Of a stretch of DNA of 64,000 bases, positions 43,647-52,833 are shown one piece after another. How positions within the stretch are numbered: position 1 is the first letter of the stretch; each line of letters starts with the position of its first letter. Source of the stretch: DATAVK01 sp036267755 (GTDB lineage: Bacteria; Actinomycetota; Actinomycetes; JAFAQI01); NCBI GenBank assembly GCA_036267755.1, contig DATAVK010000056.1, positions 6,755-70,754 on the forward strand, in the 5' to 3' direction. The notes under the pieces are model-generated. The model did no database searches and had not been told where the DNA came from. It saw nothing but the letters and a program-made list of their open reading frames with translations. Made by a program: the position numbers and the translations under genes.

Positions 43647-45015
43647 TCGAGGCAAGCACCTGCTCGGCGGCCTGACGCCCGGTCTTGATGCAGGCCGGGA
43701 TTCCGACCCCGTCGTAGGAGGCGCCGCACACGGCCAGGCCGGGTACGTCGGTAACCGCGGCACGGATCCTGGCCACCCGGTCCAGGTGCCCGACGGCGTA
43801 CTGCGGCAGGCCGCCGCCCCAGCGGGTCACCCGAGACGCGACCGGCGCGCCAGTGAAGCCGGCGTAGCGGGTCAGCTCGGTCGTTGCGGCCGTCACCAGA
43901 TCGCCGTCGTCACGCTGCAGGTCGGCCACGTCGCCGTGCCGACCGATCGAGGCCCGGACCACGGCGAGGCCATCGCGGTCGAGATGGGCCCACTTCGCGG
44001 AAGCGAAGGTGACCGCCTTGACCGGCCGCCCGGTCGCGGCCGGAACCAGGTAACCGCTGCTGGACTGCGCCGGCGCGTCCTCGCGGCGCCAGACCGTGGT
44101 GACGATCGCCATGCTCGCCGCGTCGATGCCGGCGAGCTCGCCAGCGGCGACCGGCACCGGGTCGGCGAGCAGCCGCCGGGTCGAGGCGGCGGGGAGCGCG
44201 AGGACGACGCCGTCGGCCTCGATCGCCTGTTCGTCGGTGGTCGGGCCGTGCACCGTCCGCCAGCCCGACGCGAAGCGCTCGATCCGGCGTACCGTCCGGC
44301 TGGTCACGATCACCCCACCCCGGCGGGTGATCGAGCCCGCGAGTGCCTCCGGCAGCGAGCCCATCCCGGTCGTGAGGGTCGCGAACACGGGCTCGGCTGG
44401 TTGTGATGGAAGGCCCGGTGGCGGCAGTGCTCGGCTGACGGCGGCCAGCGCTGAGCGCTGGTCCCGCGGCAGTTGCGGCAGGGTCGCCGCCAGGGAGAGC
44501 TCCCGCGCGCGTCCGGCGTACACCCCGCCGAGCAGCGGGTCGACCAGCCGGTCGACGACGGCCGGGCCGAGCCGACGGGCGACCCAGTCCCCCACGGCAA
44601 CGTCCTCGCCGTCGGGCGGCTGGCCGGGCAGCCAGCGGTCGGCACGCACCCGCGCCACCTCGAGAGGTGACAGCACGCCCCGCAGCGCCGCGGGGTCGCC
44701 CGGCACGCCCATCAGGGTGCGGGCCGGGATCGCCCGAAGCGCGCCCCGCGCCCACACCGACGCCGAGCTGGCCGCCGGGCTGACCAAGTCACCATCGAGG
44801 CCGAGCGACGCCACCAGGTCGACGCCCTCGGGGCGCCGCCGCAGGAACGACTCCGCGCCCTCGTCCACGGCGATGCCGCCCACGTCGGAGACCCGCAGCT
44901 TCCCGCCGACAGCCCGAGCCGCCTCGATCAGCGTGACGGTCGCGCCACCGGCGAGCAGCGCGTCGGCGGCCGCCAGGCCCGCGATGCCACCGCCGACCAC
45001 CACGACGTGGGTCAC
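43633..45015 (-). CDS. hemY: Coproporphyrinogen III oxidase HemY (CgoX)
   Basis: A 460-aa FAD protein of the HemY/CgoX type. It oxidises coproporphyrinogen III to coproporphyrin III in the Gram-positive route. The FAD dinucleotide fold VVVVGGGIAGLAAADAL is at the start. The EAARAVGGKLR segment and C-terminal AVCGASYDGVGIPACIKTG are typical. It overlaps hemE by 4 nt. Pairing with hemQ and hemE fits the coproporphyrin pathway; hemH is not in the window. Confidence 0.93.
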   Translation of the reverse strand: MTHVVVVGGGIAGLAAADALLAGGATVTLIEAARAVGGKLRVSDVGGIAVDEGAESFLRRRPEGVDLVASLGLDGDLVSPAASSASVWARGALRAIPARTLMGVPGDPAALRGVLSPLEVARVRADRWLPGQPPDGEDVAVGDWVARRLGPAVVDRLVDPLLGGVYAGRARELSLAATLPQLPRDQRSALAAVSRALPPPGLPSQPAEPVFATLTTGMGSLPEALAGSITRRGGVIVTSRTVRRIERFASGWRTVHGPTTDEQAIEADGVVLALPAASTRRLLADPVPVAAGELAGIDAASMAIVTTVWRREDAPAQSSSGYLVPAATGRPVKAVTFASAKWAHLDRDGLAVVRASIGRHGDVADLQRDDGDLVTAATTELTRYAGFTGAPVASRVTRWGGGLPQYAVGHLDRVARIRAAVTDVPGLAVCGASYDGVGIPACIKTGRQAAEQVLASITRP

Positions 45016-46046
45016 GGCCGGGCCGACTCCTCGTGCACCAGGTCGACCAGCCGGGCCAGGACGTCGGGGTCGGTGTCGGGCAGCACGCCGTGCCCCAGGT
45101 TGAACACATGCCCGGCCTTCAGGGCGGTCGCGGCGCGGAGCACCTCGCGGGCCCGCTCAGCAACGACCGGCCAGGGCGCGAACAGGCTCGCCGGGTCCAG
45201 GTTGCCCTGCAGCCCGGTGCCCGCGGGCACCCGTTCGGCGGCGGCGTCGAGCGGGACCCGCCAATCGACGCCGACGACGTCGGCTCCGGCCGAGGCCATC
45301 AGGCCGAGCAGCTCGCCGGTGTCCACCCCGAAGTGGATCTTGGGCACGCCGGTGACCGAGCCGAGGACCCGGCTGCTGTGCGGCAGGACGTAGCGCTCGT
45401 AGTCGGCTGCCGACAGCGATCCGGCCCAGGAGTCGAACAGCTGCACCGCGCTCACCCCGGCCTCGACCTGCACCCGCAGGAACGTGATGGCGATGTCCGC
45501 GAGCCGTTCGGCGAGCGCATGCCAAGTGCTCTCATCGCCGTACATCAACGCCTTGGTCCTGACGTGGTCGCGGCTCGGGCCGCCCTCGATCAGGTACGAC
45601 GCGAGAGTGAATGGCGCGCCGGCGAAGCCGATCAGCGGCGTCGGGCCGAGGTCGGCGGTCAGCAGCTTGATCGCGTCGGCGACCGGTGCCACCGCCTGCG
45701 GGTCCAGCGCGGGGACCCGGTCGAGGTCGGCGGCTCGGCGTACCGGTTCGGCGACCACCGGACCCACGCCCGGCGTGATGTCGAGGTCGACGCCGGCCGC
45801 CTTGACCGGAACCATGATGTCGCTGAAGAGGATCGCGGCGTCCACGCCGTACCGGCGTACCGGCTGCATCGTGAACTCGTGCACCAGGTCGGGCCGCAGG
45901 CACGACTCCAGCATCGCCACGCCCTCGCGGAGCTTGCGATACTCCGGCAGCGCGCGGCCCGCCTGCCGCATGAACCAGACGGGAGTGTGCGGAACCGGCT
46001 CCCCGCGGCAGGCACGCAGAAACGCGCTGTCGCGCAGATCGGTCAT
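45012..46046 (-). CDS. hemE: Uroporphyrinogen decarboxylase HemE
   Basis: HemE removes four carboxyl groups from uroporphyrinogen III to give coproporphyrinogen III, the branch point substrate for HemY. The 344-aa protein has PVWFMRQAGRALPEYR near the start, ILFSDIMVP with the catalytic Asp, GFAGAPFTLASYL and FNLGHGVLPDTDP near the end. The stop overlaps the hemY start. A promoter should lie in the 73-nt gap shared with the divergent Zn-ribbon gene. Confidence 0.97.
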   Translation of the reverse strand: MTDLRDSAFLRACRGEPVPHTPVWFMRQAGRALPEYRKLREGVAMLESCLRPDLVHEFTMQPVRRYGVDAAILFSDIMVPVKAAGVDLDITPGVGPVVAEPVRRAADLDRVPALDPQAVAPVADAIKLLTADLGPTPLIGFAGAPFTLASYLIEGGPSRDHVRTKALMYGDESTWHALAERLADIAITFLRVQVEAGVSAVQLFDSWAGSLSAADYERYVLPHSSRVLGSVTGVPKIHFGVDTGELLGLMASAGADVVGVDWRVPLDAAAERVPAGTGLQGNLDPASLFAPWPVVAERAREVLRAATALKAGHVFNLGHGVLPDTDPDVLARLVDLVHEESARP

Positions 46047-46119
46047 CCCTCGAGTATCGCTGGGGGCAGATCCGGCGTGGCAGCCAGGAACTGTCCGAGC
46101 ACCGTGTCAGCCTTTGATC

Positions 46120-46299
46120 ATGACCACGATTTACTGCCCCACCTGTCGCGACCAGCGTCCGGTCGAGCAGCCACCGTGCGTCGACGGTCATGTCGACTGC
46201 CCGGAGTGGATCTGCCTGGACTGCGACACCGTCATCGTCGCCGGGTGGAGCGTCACCGACGCGCCGCGCCGAGTCCGACGCCTTGTCCACGCGGCCTGA
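46120..46299 (+). CDS. Small zinc-ribbon-like protein
   Basis: A 59-aa protein with two Cys pairs, CPTC (6-9) and CLDC (32-35), plus Cys20 and Cys27. This could form a zinc ribbon. The sequence PVEQPPCVDGHVDCPEWIC looks conserved in kind with small actinobacterial Cys-rich proteins. It is divergent from hemE, and its role is unknown. It ends in a basic RRVRRLVHAA tail. Confidence 0.65.
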   Translation: MTTIYCPTCRDQRPVEQPPCVDGHVDCPEWICLDCDTVIVAGWSVTDAPRRVRRLVHAA

Positions 46300-46318
46300 G
46301 CCGGCCCTCTCGGACTGA

Positions 46319-47176
46319 TCAGCCCCCCGACGCGATCAGCACCACTCCGGCGATCGCTCCCGTCACGCCGATCAGTTGCACCTTGCCGAGCCGTTCACCG
46401 TGCTGCACGGCCGCGAGCACGGCCGTCATCGCCGGGTACAGCGAGGAAAGCACCGAGACCAGGGCCAGCAGGCCGTGGTGCGTCGCGATGGCGAACAGCG
46501 CGTTGGCGCCGACGTCGAGAACCCCTATGACGGCCAGCAGCGGCAAGTCGCGGGTCACCACGCGCAGCGAGATCCGGGTCAAGAAAGCGGCGGCGAGAAG
46601 CACCACGAGGCTGATCAACCGCATGACCAGCAGCGTCATCACGGTGCTCGACCGGGCCCCGTGGTCGAGCGCCACGAACACCAGCCCGAAGCCCACCGCC
46701 GCGACACCTGCGAGAAGCAGCGGCTGCAACGAGGTACGTCGGGATCCGGCAGCCGCATCGGATCCGACCCGCAGTTCCGGTCCGCTGGCGAGCACGACGC
46801 CGAAGATCGCGACCGCGAGGCCGAGGTCCTGCAGCACGCTGGGCCGGTCACCCGCGGCGACTCCTGCGAAAACCGGAAGCGCCACTCCGAGCGCGGCGAT
46901 CGGGGCGACCACTCCCATCGTGCCGGTCGCGAGGGCGCGGTAGAACGCGACGATGCCGAGCATCCCGGCCAGCCCGCCGAGCACCGCCCACGGTAGGTAG
47001 CCGGTCGGCGCGGCAAAGCCGCCCACCGCCACGGCGATCACCAGCAGCGGAACCAGCTCCGCCCCCTCGCTCCAGATCACAACCGTTACGGGGGGCAGCC
47101 GGCGTGACGCCGTGCCGCCAAGGAAGTCAGCGGTCCCCCAGAGGGCGCTCGACAGCAGCGCCAGGACCAGACCCAC
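46319..47176 (-). CDS. EamA/DMT superfamily transporter
   Basis: A 285-aa protein with ten membrane helices in two EamA repeats. It starts LALLSSALWGTADFLGG and ends VQLIGVTGAIAGVVLIASG. Members export metabolites or amino acids; the substrate cannot be told. It stands alone on the minus strand between the Zn-ribbon gene and the divergent DUF3000 gene. Confidence 0.9.
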   Translation of the reverse strand: MGLVLALLSSALWGTADFLGGTASRRLPPVTVVIWSEGAELVPLLVIAVAVGGFAAPTGYLPWAVLGGLAGMLGIVAFYRALATGTMGVVAPIAALGVALPVFAGVAAGDRPSVLQDLGLAVAIFGVVLASGPELRVGSDAAAGSRRTSLQPLLLAGVAAVGFGLVFVALDHGARSSTVMTLLVMRLISLVVLLAAAFLTRISLRVVTRDLPLLAVIGVLDVGANALFAIATHHGLLALVSVLSSLYPAMTAVLAAVQHGERLGKVQLIGVTGAIAGVVLIASGG

Positions 47177-47273
47177 TGGGCGCAGCCTAGGTGCCCGCGA
47201 CGACAGGCCGTCTGGTCACGGACGGTCGCGTGTCGCAGCCGGACGCCGCCATCCGGCGCCTACAGTGACGAAC

Positions 47274-47864
47274 GTGTCTGTGGATCTGTCCACACCGACC
47301 GACCTGCCGCCGGCCTTTCGGTCGGCCCTGGACGGCCTGGCGGCGGTCGAGCTGCGACCGGAGCTCGTAGTCCGCGAGCTGCCGGCGCCGCAGCGTCTCG
47401 CGCCGTTCGCCGTCGCGCTGCACGCTGCCGCCGTGGTCGGCGACGAGGAGCTCGCGGAGGGCCGGCTGGTCCTGCTCCACGATCCCGACGGGCAGGACGT
47501 GTGGGCCGGGGACACCCGCTGCGTGGCCTACATCCAGGCCGACGTCGAGGTCGAGATGGCGAACGATCCGATGCTGCTCGGGGTCGGGTGGGCCTGGCTG
47601 ACCGAAGCGCTGCAGAGCGCAGAGGCGCAGTACGCCGCCGAAGGCGGCACGGTGACTCGGACCACGTCGGAGCGGTTCGGGGCGCTCACCGACCACCCGG
47701 TCTCCTGTGACATCGAGATCCGCGCGTCCTGGTCACCGATCGGTGACCTCGGCCCTCACATGGTCGCGTTCGGCGAGGTGCTGTGCGTGGCTGCCGGCCT
47801 GCCGCCGATGCCGCCTGGCGTCGTGCCGATCCCGTCCCGTCGGCTCAGCCGGCGGGTTCGCTGA
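47274..47864 (+). CDS. DUF3000 family protein
   Basis: A 196-aa actinobacteria-specific protein, recognised from AFRSALDGLAAVELRPEL, the middle LGVGWAWLTEALQ and GPHMVAFGEVLCVAAGLPP near the end. The M. tuberculosis counterpart (Rv2680) also lies near hemE and an RNase D-like gene. Function unknown. The GTG at 47274 is the likely start. Its last 20 nt overlap the end of the convergent histidine kinase gene. Confidence 0.87.
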   Translation: MSVDLSTPTDLPPAFRSALDGLAAVELRPELVVRELPAPQRLAPFAVALHAAAVVGDEELAEGRLVLLHDPDGQDVWAGDTRCVAYIQADVEVEMANDPMLLGVGWAWLTEALQSAEAQYAAEGGTVTRTTSERFGALTDHPVSCDIEIRASWSPIGDLGPHMVAFGEVLCVAAGLPPMPPGVVPIPSRRLSRRVR

Positions 47865-48855
47865 CCGGAGCGCTGAGATGCCCGGCCAATACCCCGGCCG
47901 GTGGGACCGACATCCGCGGTAGCCGCAAGGTCAGCGTCGTACCCCCGAGCCGCCAGGCGGCCACCTCGAGCGAGCCACCGGCGAGCCGCGCCCGTTCCCG
48001 GAGCAACCCGAGACCGACGTGCCGGCCGCCCTCCGACCGTACGGCGAGCGGGTCGAAGCCCACCCCATCGTCGGAGACCACGGCGATCACGTCTTCGGAG
48101 TCGACCCGCAGCGTCGCGCTCGCCACGTCGACGTCGGCGTGCTTCACGACGTTGAGCATGGCCTCCTGGAAAAACCGGTAGACCGTCACCGCGGTGACGA
48201 GCGGGAGCGGGTAGGGGTCGGTCGGCCAGCCGAGCCGGACCTCCAGCCCGTAGCGGTTGCGCAGGTCGTCGCGCAACGCCGACACCGCAGCCGCGAGGTC
48301 ACCGTCGCGCAGCGCGGGCGGCCGGGTCCGGGCCATGACGGCGCGCACCTGTTCCTCTGCCTCGGCGATGAGCTCGCCGGCACGTGCTGCGGACTCCGCG
48401 GTGAAGGTGTCGAGCATCATCCGGGCCGTGTTCAGTGACTGCGCCACGGTGTCGTGCAGTTCCGCCGCCAACTGCCCCCGCGCGCCTTCTTCGGCTGCGA
48501 CGAGACCCGACAGCAGTTCGAAGACGCCGGCGCTGGCATTCTCCGCCGTACGCCGGTGATGCTCGGCGGCGTCGTCGGCCATCCGGACCCGCAGCGCGAG
48601 GGCGTCGACGGTCCGGGCCTGGCCGCGGATCCGCCGCCACAGCCGGGTGGCGACCACGGCGGCCGCGGCGGCCAGCAGACCCAGCACCACGGCGGCAGGC
48701 GCTCCGTCGAGGACCACCTGCCAGACCGGTGCGGTCGTACGGCCGGTGCCGCGCAGCAGCGCCGCCGCGACAGCGAGCACGCAACTGCTCGCCGCCAGCG
48801 TCATCAGCACGACGAGCGCGGCGACCGAAGCGGCCCGGGCCTTTGTCAGTGTCAC
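47845..48855 (-). CDS. Sensor histidine kinase (NarL/DesK type)
   Basis: A 336-aa membrane kinase with helices at about 9-34 and 50-70. A dimerisation domain has His134 in AAELHDTVAQS (HisKA_3). The HATPase domain has N-box Asn235 in FFQEAMLNVVKHAD and G-boxes SDDGVGFD and GLGLLRERA. No extracellular domain is seen, so the signal probably comes from the membrane GAF protein, whose stop its GTG overlaps (GTGA at 48852-48855). The NarL-type regulator at 52074 is the likely partner. Confidence 0.92.
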   Translation of the reverse strand: MTLTKARAASVAALVVLMTLAASSCVLAVAAALLRGTGRTTAPVWQVVLDGAPAAVVLGLLAAAAAVVATRLWRRIRGQARTVDALALRVRMADDAAEHHRRTAENASAGVFELLSGLVAAEEGARGQLAAELHDTVAQSLNTARMMLDTFTAESAARAGELIAEAEEQVRAVMARTRPPALRDGDLAAAVSALRDDLRNRYGLEVRLGWPTDPYPLPLVTAVTVYRFFQEAMLNVVKHADVDVASATLRVDSEDVIAVVSDDGVGFDPLAVRSEGGRHVGLGLLRERARLAGGSLEVAAWRLGGTTLTLRLPRMSVPPAGVLAGHLSAPVSEPAG

Positions 48856-50261
48856 GACGACAGGACTCCGGTTGTCGTCCAGTCGGTGGCCCACCAGGTG
48901 CTCGTCTCCTGCGCACCGGTCGGCGCGTGGCGGCCGAGGTCAGGCTCCGCGGCGAGCGCGATCGCGCCGAGCAGCGACGCCACGGCCCGCTCGACGGCGT
49001 ACAGCTCGTCGACGATCTCGTGGACCGATGCCGGGCCGTCGGTCGCTGCCAGCCGGGCCAGCCGGTTCGCCGACTCGCGCAGCGTGACGAGCGACGGGGC
49101 GGTATCGGCGCCGATGTCACCGAGCGCGCGGGCGGCGTCCTCGGCGGCCTCGGCGTGCGCCAGCGCCTCATCCCGCGACGCCGCGAGCTCGGCGATCGAC
49201 AACCAGGACTCTGCCTGCTGCTTGAGGACGTCGGCCAGCTGCGCCTCGCGACGGCCGAAGCCCACCGAGCCGGTCGCTCGCCGAGCAACCAGGACCGCCA
49301 GCGGCTCATCGGATCGCCCGAGCACTGTCGAGATCCACGGCTGGCCGTTGTCAGTCCCGACCGCGACGCCGTCGCCGCCGAGCGCTCGAAGCACCCAGGG
49401 CGTGTCCAGCGCCTCGCGTTCGACCCGCCGCCGGGTCAGGCCATGGCCGTCCCCGCCGTAGTGGACCGGGCCATCCCCGGCCATCAGCACCATCTCGACG
49501 TCGTCGCTGCCGAACAGCCGGGCGGCGGCAGTCAGCACGACCTGGGCGGAGACGTCCACTGACCGGCCGCTGGCGCGCTCCTGCAGCCGGGCCAGCTCGG
49601 CGTAGAGCTGGGCCTCGGCGGCCCGGGAGGTCTGCTCGTCGTAGGAGATCCAGAGCAGCAGCAGCGGGACGACCAACGCCAGCAATCCGATGGGCGCGTT
49701 CGTCGCGAGCCATGCCGCGAGGATGCCCAGGCCCGAGGTGCCGAAGGAGTTCACGGCGGCGAGCGGCGCGCTGGCCCACAGCAGCGCCAGCAGCCGCTGG
49801 TTGGTCATGATCGACACCGCCTGCGCGATGAGCAGGTTGTTGGCGAGCCAGAACACGCCCATGCCGCCAACGGCGCCCCAGATGCCGCCACCGACCAGGC
49901 TGGCGAAGCCGGCGCCGAGCGCGGTTGCGGCCGCGAACTGGGCGACGTTGAACTGCAGCTTGAGCGGCTCCTGCCGGCGGATCAGCTGGGCGGCAGTCAC
50001 GCCGACCGCGACCGACGCGATCGACCAGGCGTACGGCGAGTGCACGAAGGCGATGGCGATCGCCGCTTCGGTCAGGCTGAACGTCCAGCGCTGGCGACCG
50101 AAGGAGAGGTGGACGACCGCGACCTCGGTGATGACGACCGCCGCGACGAGCAGGGGTACGGCGTACCAGGCGGGTGAGTGCCAGCCGATGCACGCGCCGA
50201 TGATGACGGCAGCCGCCGCGGCCACCGCCCCAATCAGTCGGATCTTCAGGGGCGAACTCAT
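48852..50261 (-). CDS. Polytopic membrane protein with GAF-like domain, no output domain
   Basis: A 469-aa protein with about eight membrane helices (residues 5-215) of a MASE-like type. A GAF-like segment follows (about 220-345, with LVARRATGSVGFGRREAQLADVLKQQ). The C-terminal part is helical (about 355-450) and ends in a W-rich tail, TSTWWATDWTTTGVLSS. No kinase, GGDEF or phosphatase domain is seen. It is joined to the subtilase gene (ATGA) and kinase gene (GTGA) by 4-nt overlaps, so it probably senses a signal for that kinase. Confidence 0.85.
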   Translation of the reverse strand: MSSPLKIRLIGAVAAAAAVIIGACIGWHSPAWYAVPLLVAAVVITEVAVVHLSFGRQRWTFSLTEAAIAIAFVHSPYAWSIASVAVGVTAAQLIRRQEPLKLQFNVAQFAAATALGAGFASLVGGGIWGAVGGMGVFWLANNLLIAQAVSIMTNQRLLALLWASAPLAAVNSFGTSGLGILAAWLATNAPIGLLALVVPLLLLWISYDEQTSRAAEAQLYAELARLQERASGRSVDVSAQVVLTAAARLFGSDDVEMVLMAGDGPVHYGGDGHGLTRRRVEREALDTPWVLRALGGDGVAVGTDNGQPWISTVLGRSDEPLAVLVARRATGSVGFGRREAQLADVLKQQAESWLSIAELAASRDEALAHAEAAEDAARALGDIGADTAPSLVTLRESANRLARLAATDGPASVHEIVDELYAVERAVASLLGAIALAAEPDLGRHAPTGAQETSTWWATDWTTTGVLSS

Positions 50262-51817
50262 CCGCCGTCACCCCAGCTCTCGGCGGACCAGGAGCTAGCA
50301 GACCACGAGGACGCCGACCATGACGAGGCCGACCACGAGCTGGCGGACCACGACGACGCGGACCACGAGGACGCGGACCACGAGCTGGCACTCCACGACG
50401 AGGCGGACCACGACGACGCGAGCAGCTGGACCCAGGAGCCGCCGAGCCAGGAGTGCGCCTGCCAGCGCGCGGCGTCGAACTGTGCCTCACCGGTCGGGTC
50501 GGACCGGACGTTGACGCCGCTGGCGTTCTGCCAGCCGCAGCGGCCACTGTCGCCGCGCGACCCGCGGGAGTCGCCGGCGGTCACGGACCCGGCGCCGGAG
50601 CCCCAGCTGCACAGCGGGCTGGCGGAGGTCCGCAGCCCGGTCTTCACCTGAATCGGACTGGCGCCGGGGTGCTTCGACAGGTACGCCGCGGCCACGCCGC
50701 TGGCGACGGCGGTCGCCTCGCTGGTGCCCGAGCCGACGAACAGGCCGTCTCGGGTCCACGCGGAGGGGTTCTGCTGCGCGATCAGGCTGTGGGGGTCCGT
50801 TTCGCCGAGCACGTGCGCGCCGGGGGCCACGACGTCCGGCTTGACGACGCCGTCGACCAGGCCGCGGCCGGAGAACGACGCGACCGTGGGGTGTGAGCCG
50901 CTGAGGTCGCTGGCGCCCACCGTGAGCGACTGCGGGTCGTCACCCGGGTCGCCGACCTGATCCGAGTTGTTGCCGGCCGACGCGACCACGAGAACACCCG
51001 CAGCCCGGACGTGCTCGATGCCTGCGCTGAGCGGGTCGGCGCCGTACCAGGGCCCGGTCGGGCGCTGGATCGCGAGCGACAGGTTGACGATCTGGATGCC
51101 GCGCGCGTGCACGGCGACCCAGTCGAGGCCGGCCAAGACCTCGGAGAGGCTGGTCACGCCCGCGCCGTTCGCCACCTTGACGACGACGACGTGAGCGGCG
51201 GGGGCGATGCCGAGCGCACGCGATCCGCTGCCGGGGACGACGCCGCCCGCGATCAGCGAGGCCATCATCGTGCCGTGGCCGTAGCCGTCGGTGAACCGTC
51301 CCGAGGTGAGCGCGGGACCGCCGGCCGCCAGCTGGGACACGTCCACGCCGTCGACGAGGCGGCCCGACGCCCGGTTGAGTGCGGGGGTGTCACTGACGCC
51401 GGTATCGAGGAGCGCGACCGTGACGCCGGAGCCGGTTCCCGGCTGGCCGGCGGAGCCACCCACCGCGTCAGCAGCGAGCACGTGATCATCGGAGCGATCG
51501 GAGCGGTCACGCCAGCCGGTCACATGGCCGGTCGCGTCCGGAGCGATCCCGGCGACCCGAGGGTCACGCGACAGCGTGGCGTACGACGAAGCGGGGGCGG
51601 TGACGACCTCCGCGTCGACCGCGCGAAGCACCTGGAGGACCCGGCCCCCGGGTACTCGAAGCGGCAGGTCAGCCGCGGAACGAACACTCACGACCGCGCG
51701 AACCTCCGGGCCACGTGGAGCGGCAACGGCCGTTCCGGTGGCGGCGGTCCCAGCCAACGCTGCAGACGCGGTGAGGACGGCCATGACCGACACGATGGCG
51801 GCGCGACGACGCGGCAC
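50258..51817 (-). CDS. Secreted subtilase (S8) with SASSW repeat tail
   Basis: A 519-aa exported serine protease with a signal peptide (about 1-33) and an N-terminal segment that may be a pro-domain. The catalytic triad is Asp138 (LLDTGVSD), His181 (GYGHGTMMASL) and Ser366 (GSGTSEATAVASG), with the oxyanion Asn283. The C-terminal 50 residues before the final GDGG are ten pentapeptides of the SASSW type. The start of the sensor gene overlaps its stop. The tail could bind the cell wall or a partner; no sortase or membrane anchor is seen. Confidence 0.92.
   Translation of the reverse strand: MPRRRAAIVSVMAVLTASAALAGTAATGTAVAAPRGPEVRAVVSVRSAADLPLRVPGGRVLQVLRAVDAEVVTAPASSYATLSRDPRVAGIAPDATGHVTGWRDRSDRSDDHVLAADAVGGSAGQPGTGSGVTVALLDTGVSDTPALNRASGRLVDGVDVSQLAAGGPALTSGRFTDGYGHGTMMASLIAGGVVPGSGSRALGIAPAAHVVVVKVANGAGVTSLSEVLAGLDWVAVHARGIQIVNLSLAIQRPTGPWYGADPLSAGIEHVRAAGVLVVASAGNNSDQVGDPGDDPQSLTVGASDLSGSHPTVASFSGRGLVDGVVKPDVVAPGAHVLGETDPHSLIAQQNPSAWTRDGLFVGSGTSEATAVASGVAAAYLSKHPGASPIQVKTGLRTSASPLCSWGSGAGSVTAGDSRGSRGDSGRCGWQNASGVNVRSDPTGEAQFDAARWQAHSWLGGSWVQLLASSWSASSWSASSWSASSWSASSWSASSWSASSWSASSWSASSWSAESWGDGG
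50273..50422 (-). repeat. Ten 15-bp tandem repeats encoding SASSW-type pentapeptides
   Basis: Ten in-frame 15-bp units each end in a Trp codon (on the plus strand CCA every 15 nt from 50273). Eight encode SASSW; the outermost are LASSW and SAESW. Synonymous changes differ from unit to unit, so the peptide is kept by selection rather than by recent duplication alone. Confidence 0.9.
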
Positions 51818-52073
51818 GCGGTCTCCCTATGTCTTGGGCCTGAGGCGACCCACACCCTTCTTCGGCACGTCAGCACCGCGACTTTGCTGGCAAACGGCTC
51901 ATTAACCCGTTCGGAGTAATGGCCGCTAGGCCGGATGCCGATGGGCTGGACGGACCAACCAGATGGGCTGTCGGGCTACAGGAGACGGGCGCTCCGGCCG
52001 ACACAGTGACTAGGCACCTGCTCCCCGGTGCCCCACCGGCCGAAGTGCCGGTTTCTTTAGTCCAGGAGGAACG
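51818..52073. promoter_or_regulatory. Divergent promoter region, subtilase operon and regulator
   Basis: A 256-nt gap between the subtilase GTG start (minus) and the regulator GTG (plus). It holds AGGAGGA (52064-52070) for the regulator and a GGCC-GCTA-GGCC mini-hairpin near 51919-51930. There is an A/T-richer patch at 51893-51920 (TCATTAACCCGTTC) that may be promoter. I find no riboswitch pattern. Shared control is inferred. Confidence 0.55.
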
Positions 52074-52754
52074 GTGTCCGCACTCGCCGAGCAGACCGCG
52101 ACGTCGGTCCCCGCTCCCGGGCCAGGCTTCACCGCCATGGTCGTCGACGACCACCCGTTGGTGCGCGAGTCCATGGTCGCCCGCCTCACCGCGATGGGCG
52201 CCCGTGACGTGGCCGAGGCCGCCAGCGTTGCCGAGGCCCGTGCTCGTGCCCACTCCGGTGGGATCCGCGACCTGTGCGTGCTCGATGTCGGACTCCCGGA
52301 CGGCTCCGGGCTCGACCTGCTGGGCGACCTGCGCGCCACCGGCTGGCCCCGCCTCGTCGTGCTCTCGGCGGCCGATGACCCCTACTCCGTCCGCGCGGCC
52401 TTCGTTGCCGGCGCGCAGGGCTACCTGCTGAAGTCCGCCTCACCCCTGGTCGTCGCCGATGGCGTCCGGCGGGTCCTCGACGGCGGCGTATACGCCGATC
52501 CGTCCGTCGCCTCCCTGCTCGCCGCCGGCCTGCGTGGCGGCCCCCAGCAAGACGGCGTCGCGGAGCTGTCCGGCCGCGAGATCGAGGTCCTGCACCTCGT
52601 CGCCGACGGTCGCTCCAACAAGGAGATCGGCGAGACCCTCGGGCTCTCGGCGCTCACCGTGAAGAGCCACCTGGCTCGGATCGCCCGCAAGCTCGGCACC
52701 GGGGATCGCGCCGAAATGGTCGCCATGGCCATGCGCGCCGGCGTCATCCGCTGA
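52074..52754 (+). CDS. NarL/FixJ-type response regulator
   Basis: A 226-aa regulator with a receiver domain (Asp25/Asp26 acid pocket, phospho-acceptor Asp71 in CVLDVGLPDGSG, the lysine in YLLKSAS) and a C-terminal LuxR helix-turn-helix (ELSGREIEVLHLVADGRSNKEIGETLGLSALTVKSHL). AGGAGGA at 52064-52070 supports the GTG. It is divergent from the subtilase-sensor-kinase operon and is its likely regulator. Confidence 0.93.
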   Translation: MSALAEQTATSVPAPGPGFTAMVVDDHPLVRESMVARLTAMGARDVAEAASVAEARARAHSGGIRDLCVLDVGLPDGSGLDLLGDLRATGWPRLVVLSAADDPYSVRAAFVAGAQGYLLKSASPLVVADGVRRVLDGGVYADPSVASLLAAGLRGGPQQDGVAELSGREIEVLHLVADGRSNKEIGETLGLSALTVKSHLARIARKLGTGDRAEMVAMAMRAGVIR

Positions 52755-52833
52755 CCTGAGCGTTCGCCACCCGCTAGCACCCTCCGCAGCGCGCCTCCCC
52801 CTGCCCGAGCCCGCCCGGCATTACCGTCTTGGT

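Noticed and set aside
51818..52073. Possible c-di-GMP or c-di-AMP riboswitch
   Set aside because: GGCAAAC-like bases occur near 51890, but the paired GGACGCAAAGCC segment and the ydaO signature are missing.
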